Assembly: GCF_902706605.1 (NCBI RefSeq)
Contig: NZ_CACSLH010000007.1
Location: forward strand, 1-64,000
Direction of reading: 5' to 3'
Length of the DNA: 64,000 nucleotides
Source of the DNA: Enterococcus sp. CSURQ0835
Lineage (GTDB): Bacteria > Bacillota > Bacilli > Lactobacillales > Enterococcaceae
The translations under genes and the position numbers were made by a program. Positions 25,709-32,892 of this stretch are shown here, piece by piece (the first letter of the stretch is position 1; every line of letters starts with the position of its first letter). The notes below the pieces were generated by a model. That model was not told the origin of the DNA. It made no database searches and worked only from the letters and a program-made list of their open reading frames with translations.

Positions 25709-26449
25709 TTGGGCAGTCAATACACGATCGAACACGAAGTCGCTTATTATGAATGTGACATCAATCAAACGATGACCTTTCCAGCGCTGATCAGTGTAGC
25801 GGTCAAAGCATCATCCGATCAAAGCGATCAATTAAATCGCAGTTCAGAATATCTTAATCAATTGGGATTGACGTGGGTAATCACGCAGACAAAAATCACC
25901 ATCGCACGCTTGCCACGAGTTGGAGAAGTCATCTCCATCATGACCGAACCGACCGCATTTAATAAATATTTTTGTTACCGTGATTATTGGGTGGCTGATC
26001 AAGCCGGCAATGAGTTAGTCAAAATCGAGATGGCGTTTGTCTTGATGAAAGTAAAAGAACGCAAGATGAGCAGTGTCGATGAAGCTTTGATGGCACCGTT
26101 CGAATCGCCAAAAATTAAAAAGATCAAACGCTGGGATAAGATCGAAAAAGTCGAAGACGGGAGCATGCGGCCTTACCATGTTCGTTTTTATGATTTAGAT
26201 AGTAACCAGCATGTCAACAATGCAATGTATTTCAATTGGATCATCGACGTGTTAGGGTATGATTTTATGACGCAACATATTCCGACGTCCGTCAATGTAA
26301 AATTTGATAAAGAAGTCCAATATGGCAACGATATCGAAAGCCATTATCAAATCGATCCGGCAAGTGAAGGGCATATACTGACGCGCCACGAGATTCGGTT
26401 AGGCGATCAGCTAGCCTGTGAAGCCAATTTAGTGTGGCAGCTAAAATAA
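25709..26449 (+). CDS. Acyl-ACP thioesterase
   Basis: The 246-aa double-hotdog enzyme of the FAT family hydrolyses acyl-ACP to free fatty acid. The N-terminal half has ASSDQSDQLNRSSEYLNQLGLTWVITQ; the second half has VRFYDLDSNQHVNNAMYFNWIID with the catalytic Asn/His. Start is TTG 25709, 8 nt after GGGAGGA and 2 nt after the stop of the kinase gene. The longer frame opening at 25595 overlaps the kinase and is rejected. Last gene before the bacteriocin segment. Confidence 0.92.
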   Translation: MGSQYTIEHEVAYYECDINQTMTFPALISVAVKASSDQSDQLNRSSEYLNQLGLTWVITQTKITIARLPRVGEVISIMTEPTAFNKYFCYRDYWVADQAGNELVKIEMAFVLMKVKERKMSSVDEALMAPFESPKIKKIKRWDKIEKVEDGSMRPYHVRFYDLDSNQHVNNAMYFNWIIDVLGYDFMTQHIPTSVNVKFDKEVQYGNDIESHYQIDPASEGHILTRHEIRLGDQLACEANLVWQLK

Positions 26450-26459
26450 ATTGGTTTGC

Positions 26460-26540
26460 CACCAAACGCAGTACTAGTTGCTAAAAACAAAAACTTGATG
26501 ACCAATCCTGAAAAGGAGTGGCTCGTCGAGTTTTTGTTTT
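26460..26540. repeat. Inverted repeat copy 1, hairpin left of the bacteriocin segment
   Basis: An 81-bp element that reappears inverted at 27747-27827 with 7 mismatches, all transitions. The inner part folds into a 19-bp outer stem (26483-26501 with 26523-26541, some G-T pairs), a one-base bulge, and an 8-bp inner stem with one mismatch and a GAAA tetraloop (26510-26513). The T-rich 3' arm makes it a plausible terminator for the thioesterase operon. About 22 bp (CACCAAACGCAGTACTAGTT) extend outward, beyond the hairpin. Confidence 0.85.
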
Positions 26541-26962
26541 TGATATTTCAGAAGCTTTGAGGATCGAACGCTGCTTTTTAAAAAAGCAATTATACCATCA
26601 GAAACGAAAAATAATTTCAATTTGAACGTTTAAAAATCATGGCAGGTCTTTGTTAATTTTCTTAAGCTAAAATAGTCGCTGAAGTGTCTGCTTCAATTCA
26701 ATATTAGGACCAGTAGATACTATCGTCTTCTAGTAAAAACAAAAAAACTGTGCAGTAATCCTCCTGTTAAGTTCGTGATTACTTACACAGTTGTTGCTAA
26801 CGATTTTTCTTTGCTAAAAGACTGCTTAAGATCTGAAATCAAAACTAAGATCAGCTCTTAGTTTTGATTTCGCAGCTCATGCCATACTTTTGAGGTAATA
26901 AGAAACAATCCGATATTGGCTAGCGAGACAAACCAAGCTTGAACTTTTATCCAGTGAGCTTT
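26541..26962. other. Non-coding, AT-rich part of the bacteriocin segment
   Basis: Holds two hairpins. The first is AACTGTGCAGTAATC paired with GATTACTTACACAGTT at about 26747-26792. The second is a perfect 16-bp stem at 26835-26871 downstream of the peptide genes, without a T-run. No start codon with ribosome site and no credible immunity ORF was found. Directly after the TAG of the second peptide the same frame stays open for 32 codons (hydrophobic: WIKVQAWFVSLANIGLFLI) but has no usual start. Confidence 0.6.
26835..26871 (-). terminator. Hairpin downstream of the bacteriocin genes
   Basis: Perfect 16-bp stem GAAATCAAAACTAAGA with 5-nt loop, about 90 nt after the stop codon. Lacks a U-run on either strand, so termination is possible but not assured. 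Confidence 0.5.
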
Positions 26963-27184
26963 CTATGCGCCGGTCAATACACCGAAACCAGCGCCGAGCG
27001 CAGCTCCACCTATACCACAGACTGCCATTGCGTAAGGTCCGCCAGCTGAGCAAAGTTTTACTCCGGCTGTTGCTCCAGATAAAGTTGTTCCTAAAATACC
27101 TACAGTACTTCCACCTTGAATTGTTTTTAGCTCTTCAATAGAAAGAGGATTTGAATTAAATAAATGTTTTGTCTTTTCATTCAT
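26963..27184 (-). CDS. Class IIb bacteriocin peptide 2 (double-glycine leader)
   Basis: A 73-aa precursor. The leader of 25 residues ends LSIEELKTIQGG, a classic double-glycine site cut by a C39-peptidase ABC transporter. The predicted mature peptide of 48 aa is Gly/Ala-rich with GxxxG-type motifs (GGAALGAGFG) and two Cys (mature positions 20 and 31) that could form a disulfide. Such peptides act in pairs, forming membrane pores. AAGGAGTGCTCAAATT precedes ATG 27184. It lies 19 nt after the first peptide gene in one transcript. No family-level identity recognised. Confidence 0.85.
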   Translation of the reverse strand: MNEKTKHLFNSNPLSIEELKTIQGGSTVGILGTTLSGATAGVKLCSAGGPYAMAVCGIGGAALGAGFGVLTGA

Positions 27185-27203
27185 AATTTGAGCACTCCTT
27201 AAT

Positions 27204-27422
27204 TTATTTTCTTACATCCCATTCGGCTGCTGCTACACCAACCATAGCTCCATATACTCCGCCGACTATGCCGCACACTGGTCCGCAAATTGCAGTTCCT
27301 AAGCCTGCGCCGCCAGCACCTCCAGTAGCTAGGCCTCCAGCTAATTTACTTAGTCTACTCCAAGAATCTCCTCCGAATACTTTTTTAGTCTTTTCGGGTG
27401 ACAATGCTTTTGCATTTTTCAT
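27204..27422 (-). CDS. Class IIb bacteriocin peptide 1 (double-glycine leader)
   Basis: A 72-aa precursor. An 18-residue basic leader ends KTKKVFGG; the predicted mature peptide of 54 aa has an amphiphilic N-terminus (DSWSRLSKLAGG), a Gly/Ala core with several GxxxG motifs (GGVYG, GAMVG), a CGPVC pair and a charged C-terminal tail (AAEWDVRK). The two Cys and GxxxG motifs match the partner peptide, supporting helix-helix pairing. ATAGGAGG precedes ATG 27422. First gene of the two-peptide operon; no transporter, immunity or induction gene lies in the window beside it. Confidence 0.85.
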   Translation of the reverse strand: MKNAKALSPEKTKKVFGGDSWSRLSKLAGGLATGGAGGAGLGTAICGPVCGIVGGVYGAMVGVAAAEWDVRK

Positions 27423-27746
27423 GCTAAAACCTCCTATAGTATTTTGTTTACAAGATAGAAGTTAACATATGGAAATCAGCTCTGATCCATTTCATCACAA
27501 GACGTTAATATTCAGTCATGAAATTTACTTTTAGACAAGCAAAAAAGCAGCACGAATTATTTTTAAATTCGTCGACTAAATTAGCACGCTTTAAGATGGT
27601 CTATGCTTTCTGATGGCTACGATTTCATTGAGACGATGTGGACAATACTTAGGAAAGCACGGCGAAAAATGAATTAAGATTGACTCTCATGACAATGGGT
27701 GAATTACAATAAAAAAGTGTTCAATCTTCCAGCCTACTAAAATAGC
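27423..27746. other. Upstream non-coding part of the bacteriocin segment
   Basis: Should hold the bacteriocin promoter. TACTAT lies 6 bp before the AGGAGG, too near for a normal leader, and a TTAACT sits 18 bp upstream of it, so the promoter is not assigned. A 31-codon plus-strand ORF at 27518 (MKFTFRQAKKQHELFLN) lacks a ribosome site. No direct repeats typical of response-regulator boxes were seen. Confidence 0.5.
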
Positions 27747-27827
27747 AAAATAAAAACTCGACGGGCCGCTCCTTTTCAGGATTGGTCATCGAGTTTTTAT
27801 TTTTAGCGACTAGTATTGCGTTTGGTG
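27747..27827. repeat. Inverted repeat copy 2, hairpin right of the bacteriocin segment
   Basis: Reverse complement matches 26460-26540 at 74 of 81 positions. One C-G stem pair of copy 1 (26488/26536) is T-A here, a compensatory change that keeps the stem. It lies directly downstream of the asparaginase gene on the minus strand and can act as its terminator. Confidence 0.85.
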
Positions 27828-27875
27828 CAGCCGCATTTTGTCAACGGATTTTATCGAGGAAAAGGCTGGTATTTT

Positions 27876-28856
27876 TTACGCTTCCATAAAGGTGCGCAAC
27901 TCAGCTGGGGACAGCTCAGCGTTTAGAGCGATCAGTAGTTTGATCCGTGCTTTTTGGCTGTTGATCCCGCGACAAAAGATCACGCCCATCTCGGCTAGTT
28001 CAACTCCACCGCCGTGGTAATCGTAGACTGGTTCGGCGATGCCATTGAAACAACGAGAGACTAAAACGATCGGCATTTGATTTTCGAGTAAGTGTTGGAT
28101 CGCCGGCAGCGTTTGGGGTGGTAAGTTGCCAGCACCGAGGGCTTCGATCACTAGCCCTTCGACTTTTAATGTGTCAGCGAGCATCTCAAAGAATTTTCCT
28201 TGCATGCCTGCGTAGGCTTTGATGATCGGGATCATCCCCTGCGTGTGCGTGATGTCATAGCGTTTAGCTTCTGGCAGTTCCTGCATGAATAAAATTTTTG
28301 ATTTGGTGACGAGCCCCAGTGGTCCCAAGGTCGGCGTGCGGAAAGTCGCAACGTTTGTAGTATGCGTTTTCGTCACGTAGCGCGCACTGTGGATTTCATC
28401 ATTCATCACCACTAACACACCTTGGCCGATCGCATCTGGACAAGCAGCTACTCGCAGCGCGCATTCAAAATTATACAGCCCATCGCTACCTAGCTGATTG
28501 ATCGAGCGCATTGCACCCGTTAAAACGATCGGAAGCAAGTCACCGATCGTCGTATCTAAAAAGAAAGCTGTTTCTTCTAAAGTATCGGTGCCATGCGTGA
28601 TGACGACACTATCAAAATTTTCGTTGACTGCTTGTTTGATCCGTTCTTTTAATTCAAACATGATCTCTAATGTGATGTGCGGTGAAGGGAGATTAGAAAA
28701 ATCTTCCACTACGAGTTCGATATTTTCCGGTAATAAAATTTTTTGACCTTCTAGTAGCAAAGGATTTTTAGCGTCAGGACGAACTGCACCGTTTTCATCG
28801 GCACTCATGGAGATCGTACCGCCAGTATGTAAAATCAAAATGCGGGTTAAAGTCAT
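27876..28856 (-). CDS. L-asparaginase
   Basis: A 326-aa amidase hydrolysing asparagine to aspartate and ammonia. N-terminal catalytic Thr is in ILILHTGGTISM, the second catalytic cluster in VVITHGTDTLEETAFFLD, followed by IVLTGAMR. No signal peptide, so it is a cytoplasmic type I-like enzyme. Start ATG 28856 has AGGTG 7 nt upstream; GTG 28865 is part of that site. Monocistronic, divergent from the DUF72 gene. Confidence 0.92.
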   Translation of the reverse strand: MTLTRILILHTGGTISMSADENGAVRPDAKNPLLLEGQKILLPENIELVVEDFSNLPSPHITLEIMFELKERIKQAVNENFDSVVITHGTDTLEETAFFLDTTIGDLLPIVLTGAMRSINQLGSDGLYNFECALRVAACPDAIGQGVLVVMNDEIHSARYVTKTHTTNVATFRTPTLGPLGLVTKSKILFMQELPEAKRYDITHTQGMIPIIKAYAGMQGKFFEMLADTLKVEGLVIEALGAGNLPPQTLPAIQHLLENQMPIVLVSRCFNGIAEPVYDYHGGGVELAEMGVIFCRGINSQKARIKLLIALNAELSPAELRTFMEA

Positions 28857-28946
28857 TTTTTGCACCTAATTTCTGTAAAAGTCATTTCAAAATAAAATAT
28901 CATCTTGTATATTGTATACTAGGAAGAAAAGAGTTGGGAGTCGACT

Positions 28947-29777
28947 ATGATTCGAATTGGATTAACTTCTTTTAATGAACACGTCGCCTTGACAGGCAAA
29001 GAACAGACCACGTTGTTTGAATACGCCGGGAAATTGCCCCTCGTCGAGATCGACACGGCCTATTACGGGATTCCACGAGTCAGTACGGTGGAAAATTGGG
29101 TCGCACAAGTGCCAGGAAATTTTCGGTTTGTTGTCAAACTTTACGCGGGCTTCACCGGCCAAAACAAGTGGCAAGATCATTATAGCTCATTTGATGAGCT
29201 GACCGCACACTTTTTGCAAGCACTGGCGCCGCTACTTGAAAGTGGCAAGCTGTATTGTTGTTTAGCGCAGTTTCCCGCTCAATTCAAATGCACGCGAAAA
29301 AATGTCCGCTATTTAGAAACTTTGCGGCAAGCTTTTTTAGACGTGCCCCTGGCAATCGAATTGCGAGATTTTTCTTGGTATGCACCAGAATTAAAAACGA
29401 AAACGTTGAAGTTCATGGCAGCACAAAAATTTAGTTTAGTCATGGTGGATGAGCCGCAACTGTTAGACACCGTGCCTCTTGATCTAACGGTGACGAATCC
29501 GGCTTTCACACTGTTTCGATTTCATGGCCGCAACAAAGATTATTGGAAAAGTAGCGGGCAAGGCTGGCGTAAAAAACGCACGCTGTATCGCTATAATGAA
29601 ACAGAACTTGCTGAACTTGCCGTAAAGATCCAACAGGTGGCTAAAAAAAGTCAGCAGACTGCGGTGATTTTCAATAATAATTCCGGTGGAGACGCCGCCG
29701 ATAACGCGCTCGCAATGATTCGGTTGTTAGGACTTGATTATAACGATTTAAATCCGAGTCAATTGGATTTGTTTTGA
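28947..29777 (+). CDS. DUF72 family protein (YecE-like TIM barrel)
   Basis: The 276-aa protein starts IRIGLTSFNEH and continues with VEIDTAYYGIPRVSTVENWVAQVPGNFRFVVKLY, the DUF72 signature, plus FRFHGRNKDYW and IFNNNSGGDAADNAL. Function unknown; distant relation to xylose isomerase-like barrels. A TATACT at 28915-28920 is a likely -10. TTGGGAG precedes the ATG. Confidence 0.88.
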   Translation: MIRIGLTSFNEHVALTGKEQTTLFEYAGKLPLVEIDTAYYGIPRVSTVENWVAQVPGNFRFVVKLYAGFTGQNKWQDHYSSFDELTAHFLQALAPLLESGKLYCCLAQFPAQFKCTRKNVRYLETLRQAFLDVPLAIELRDFSWYAPELKTKTLKFMAAQKFSLVMVDEPQLLDTVPLDLTVTNPAFTLFRFHGRNKDYWKSSGQGWRKKRTLYRYNETELAELAVKIQQVAKKSQQTAVIFNNNSGGDAADNALAMIRLLGLDYNDLNPSQLDLF

Positions 29778-29843
29778 GGAAAGTTTGGGACAGCAGATTT
29801 TTTGTGGGTCCACGAATAAAAAAGACAGTTGGAAAGGGCAGAC

Positions 29844-30680
29844 ATGATAAAAGCAATTTTTTTTGATATCGATGGCACATTGATGAGCAGTCAGTCGCGA
29901 GCATTGGAAAGTACAAAACAAGCAATCACTGCGGCGCAAGCAAAGGGAATTTTATGCGGAATCGCGACTGGAAGAGGCCCCGTTGACTTGGCACAACGGA
30001 TCGATCACTTACCGATGGACATGTATGTCACCTATAACGGTCAGCTGGTGTTTACCGATCAGCTGGATTTGTATCGTCATCCCTTTGAAGCGGAAGTCTT
30101 AGCCGAGATCGTCCGCTTTGCTGATGAAGAGTTTCGGCAAATTATTTTTGGCGGGCGGACTCGCGTTGATGGCAGTTACTTGATGCAGCAGTCCCAAGGC
30201 AAATGGCTAAAACGTTTAGCCGGTAAAATGCCGACTTGGTTTCCCGTTCGAGCGAGTAAAAAAATGATGCAAAAGATCAATACTCATCGCAAACCAGGGC
30301 GTTACAGCAAACTTACGATCATTCATGAGCCGATCTATCAATGCGTCTTATACAGTGCCGAATCAGAAGAAGCGTATTTAAGAAAGCGGCTGCCAAATTG
30401 CAGTTTTCAACGTTCCAATCCTTACTCGGTCGATATTATCCCAAAAGGCGGTTCGAAATTATTAGGCATTCAACAATTTTTAAGTCAAAATGATTTACGA
30501 TTAGAAGAAGTGATGGCTTTTGGGGATCATTTGAATGACATCGAGATGCTCCAAGGCGTGGCGATCGGCGTAGCCATGGGCAATGCTCAAACCGAAACGA
30601 AAGCCGCGGCTGATTTTGTAACCAAGACCAATGACGACGATGGTATTTATTACGCCTTGAAACACTATGGGATTGTTTAA
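29844..30680 (+). CDS. Cof-type HAD-IIB phosphatase
   Basis: The 278-aa sugar-phosphate/flavin phosphatase has motif I IFFDIDGTLMS, GIATGRGPVDL, motif III lysine near IIPKGGSKLLGIQ, and motif IV AFGDHLNDIEML. AAAGGG precedes ATG 29844, preferred over an upstream TTG. Followed after 21 nt by the MazG-like gene, probably in one transcript. Confidence 0.9.
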   Translation: MIKAIFFDIDGTLMSSQSRALESTKQAITAAQAKGILCGIATGRGPVDLAQRIDHLPMDMYVTYNGQLVFTDQLDLYRHPFEAEVLAEIVRFADEEFRQIIFGGRTRVDGSYLMQQSQGKWLKRLAGKMPTWFPVRASKKMMQKINTHRKPGRYSKLTIIHEPIYQCVLYSAESEEAYLRKRLPNCSFQRSNPYSVDIIPKGGSKLLGIQQFLSQNDLRLEEVMAFGDHLNDIEMLQGVAIGVAMGNAQTETKAAADFVTKTNDDDGIYYALKHYGIV

Positions 30681-30701
30681 CTGACTAAGGAGGGACAGCT
30701 T

Positions 30702-31256
30702 TTGGAAACACCTTATCAATCCGCGCGGGACTTTCATCAAATCTTTGATCCAAGGATCCCCGCGTCACCGACTGCGTTCACCAGCGAGACTGCTGCCTTT
30801 CGCGCAGGTTTTAAAATTGAAGAGTTAGTAGAATTTTTATATGCCGCTAGCGAAAATGATCCAGCAACATTTGAAACGCTGATCACGCAACTGCATCAAA
30901 ATATTGAGGCGGCTAAAAATAAAGTCTTGGCAAAAGGTGAAGCCGTCACAAATCCGCTGGTAGGGCAAGTAGATGCTTTGACGGATCTATTGTATTTTAC
31001 GTATGGTTCTTTTGCGCTTTTAGACGTTGATCCAGCACCAATCTATCAAATCGTACATGCGGCTAATCTAGGTAAACTTTTTCCTGATGGCAAGCCGCAT
31101 TATGATCCGGTGACAAATAAAGTGCTGAAACCAGATACGTGGGCCCAGCAATTTGCGCCTGAGCCGAAGATCGCAGCCGAATTGGAACGTCAAAAAAAGT
31201 TGAGCCAGCCCACTGAGCTGCAGAAAAAATCCGACAACAAAGAAGGCAAAACGTAG
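30702..31256 (+). CDS. MazG-like/HisE-superfamily nucleotide pyrophosphohydrolase
   Basis: The 184-aa all-alpha protein has FRAGFKIEELVEFLYAAS and VDALTDLLYFTYGSFALLDVDPAPIYQIVHAANLGKLFPDG, the paired EExxE/ExxD-like metal-binding helices of the MazG/PRA-PH superfamily. It probably removes pyrophosphate from non-canonical nucleotides. A charged tail of about 35 residues follows. TTG start at 30702 with AAGGAGGG upstream. Confidence 0.82.
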   Translation: METPYQSARDFHQIFDPRIPASPTAFTSETAAFRAGFKIEELVEFLYAASENDPATFETLITQLHQNIEAAKNKVLAKGEAVTNPLVGQVDALTDLLYFTYGSFALLDVDPAPIYQIVHAANLGKLFPDGKPHYDPVTNKVLKPDTWAQQFAPEPKIAAELERQKKLSQPTELQKKSDNKEGKT

Positions 31257-31287
31257 TCTGAACACTACGTTTCGCCTTGTTTTTTTA
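31243..31287. terminator. Bidirectional terminator overlapping a stop codon
   Basis: AAGGCAAAACGTAGT pairs with ACTACGTTTCGCCTT (one mismatch), T-run to 31287. The TAG of the MazG-like gene lies in the stem; the converging aspartokinase gene ends at 31285. Confidence 0.88.
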
Positions 31288-32628
31288 ATCAAAAAAAGTA
31301 TAGTACAACGAGCGCACCGCCGCCCGTTCTTGTTCGCTTTTGATGGCAAATACGATACTGACCTCACCAGCACCTTGACTCAGCATGCGGATGTTGACAT
31401 TTTTCCGAGCTAAAGCGGCAGTGCTGTCAGCGGTGATATTAGGCTGATACTTCATACCTTCGCCCACTAACACTACTACGGAAAGCCCATGTTCGATCAC
31501 GAGGGAATCAGGATCGATCTCATAAGCGATCGCTCGCAGCAGTTCTTCTTCTTTTACTTGGTCGAGTTGATGAGAGCGTAAAATAATCGAGATGTCATCG
31601 ATCCCGGATGGCATATGTTCAAAACTGACATTGCGCTCTTCTAAGATCCGCAACACTTTGCCGACGATCCCGACTTCGCGGTTCAATAAATATTTACTGA
31701 TGTTGATACTAGAAAAACCATCGTCACTCGCGATGCCGACGATTTGATTTTGATCTTCCGCATGACTTTGTTTGATCGTTGAACCTGGCGAATCAGGATT
31801 ATTCGTATTTTTGATCACAACGGGGATATTTGCTTTAAACGATGGCATCAATGCTTCATCATGGAACACTGAAAAACCAGCGTAAGACAATTCGCGCATT
31901 TCACGATAAGTCGCGCATTTCATTAATTCAGGTTTGTGGACGAATTTAGGATTGGCAGCAAAGATCCCATCGACATCGGTGAAATTTTCGTATAGCTCCG
32001 CTTTGACTCCCGCAGCAACGATCGAGCCGGTGATATCTGAACCGCCGCGAGAAAAAGTACAAATATTCCCGGCTTGCGTATAACCAAAAAAACCTGGGAT
32101 GACTAAGATTTCTGCAGAATCTTTCCAGTGATTGATCTTTTCATACGACTCATTTAAAACGCGCGCATTTTGCGGCTCAGCGGTGACCGTGATGCCTAAT
32201 TCTTTTGGGTCGAGGTAGCGAGCGGCTAGTCCGGCATGTTTGAAAAACTCAGCGACGAGTTGCGCATTGAGATTTTCACCGGTCGATAAGAAACGATCTA
32301 ATAAATAAGGATCGGTAAAATCAGCTGTCTGGGCTAAATTTTTTAATTGTGCTAATAGTTCCAACGGTTCAGTTAAAGCTAAATCTGTGGCGATTTGTTG
32401 GTAGCGAGAAAAAATTTCTGCGACGATCGCACTGGGATCTTTTTTTTCTTTGACGGTGTGATAATAGGTGATCAAAAGATCGGTGACTTTTTTATCTGTC
32501 TGCTCGCGTTTACCCGGAGCCGACACGACGACAAAGCGCCGGTCAGGATCACTTTTAACGATCGCTAAGACTTTGTTTAATTGTTTGGCTGACGCGACTG
32601 AGCTGCCACCAAATTTAATTACTTTCAT
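31285..32628 (-). CDS. Aspartokinase
   Basis: A 447-aa enzyme phosphorylating L-aspartate, entry to lysine, threonine and methionine synthesis. N-terminal MKVIKFGGSSVASAKQL, ATP/Asp-site stretch FSRGGSDITGSIVAAGVKAE and NFTDVDGIFAANPKFV. Two ACT regulatory units fill about residues 315-447 (GIASDDGFSSINISKYL and VVLVGEGMKYQPNIT). ATG 32628 has AGGGGTGACC upstream; the longer frame to 32709 crosses the promoter. A TTGCAG-17-TACTAT promoter lies just upstream. The leader is too short for an L-box riboswitch. Confidence 0.93.
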   Translation of the reverse strand: MKVIKFGGSSVASAKQLNKVLAIVKSDPDRRFVVVSAPGKREQTDKKVTDLLITYYHTVKEKKDPSAIVAEIFSRYQQIATDLALTEPLELLAQLKNLAQTADFTDPYLLDRFLSTGENLNAQLVAEFFKHAGLAARYLDPKELGITVTAEPQNARVLNESYEKINHWKDSAEILVIPGFFGYTQAGNICTFSRGGSDITGSIVAAGVKAELYENFTDVDGIFAANPKFVHKPELMKCATYREMRELSYAGFSVFHDEALMPSFKANIPVVIKNTNNPDSPGSTIKQSHAEDQNQIVGIASDDGFSSINISKYLLNREVGIVGKVLRILEERNVSFEHMPSGIDDISIILRSHQLDQVKEEELLRAIAYEIDPDSLVIEHGLSVVVLVGEGMKYQPNITADSTAALARKNVNIRMLSQGAGEVSIVFAIKSEQERAAVRSLYYTFFD

Positions 32629-32802
32629 TTTGGTCACCCCTAAATTTAATTTGTATTTAATAGTATCTAAAATAAACACAAACTGCAAGTTGATTTGAAT
32701 CGGGAACAAAAAAGTTTTCCTTTCAGGACAAGCGGTAAATTTTTAATAAACTCACAGCGGGAATTCACGAAAGTAGGTGGTGAACCCCCTTAGTCTTTGT
32801 GT

Positions 32803-32808
32803 TATAAT
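32803..32808 (+). promoter_or_regulatory. Extended -10 promoter of ezrA
   Basis: TGT-TATAAT at 32800-32808, no clear -35, about 85 nt before the ATG. Confidence 0.6.
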
Positions 32809-32892
32809 CGAACCTAGATAATTTTGCCTAAATTTGCGTAAATAAAATTTACCGAAAACTGTAAATAAGAGTTGAAACTGGAGGAACATTGG

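Noticed and set aside
27518-27613. 31-codon ORF upstream of the bacteriocin genes
   Set aside because: No ribosome site and no similarity to an induction peptide or immunity protein.
26457-27830. Target-site duplication outside the 81-bp repeats
   Set aside because: Bases outside the two copies (TTGC and CAGC) do not match, so classical transposition is not supported.
32629-32802. Lysine riboswitch upstream of aspartokinase
   Set aside because: The space to the minus-strand promoter is far too short for an L-box and the conserved cores are absent.
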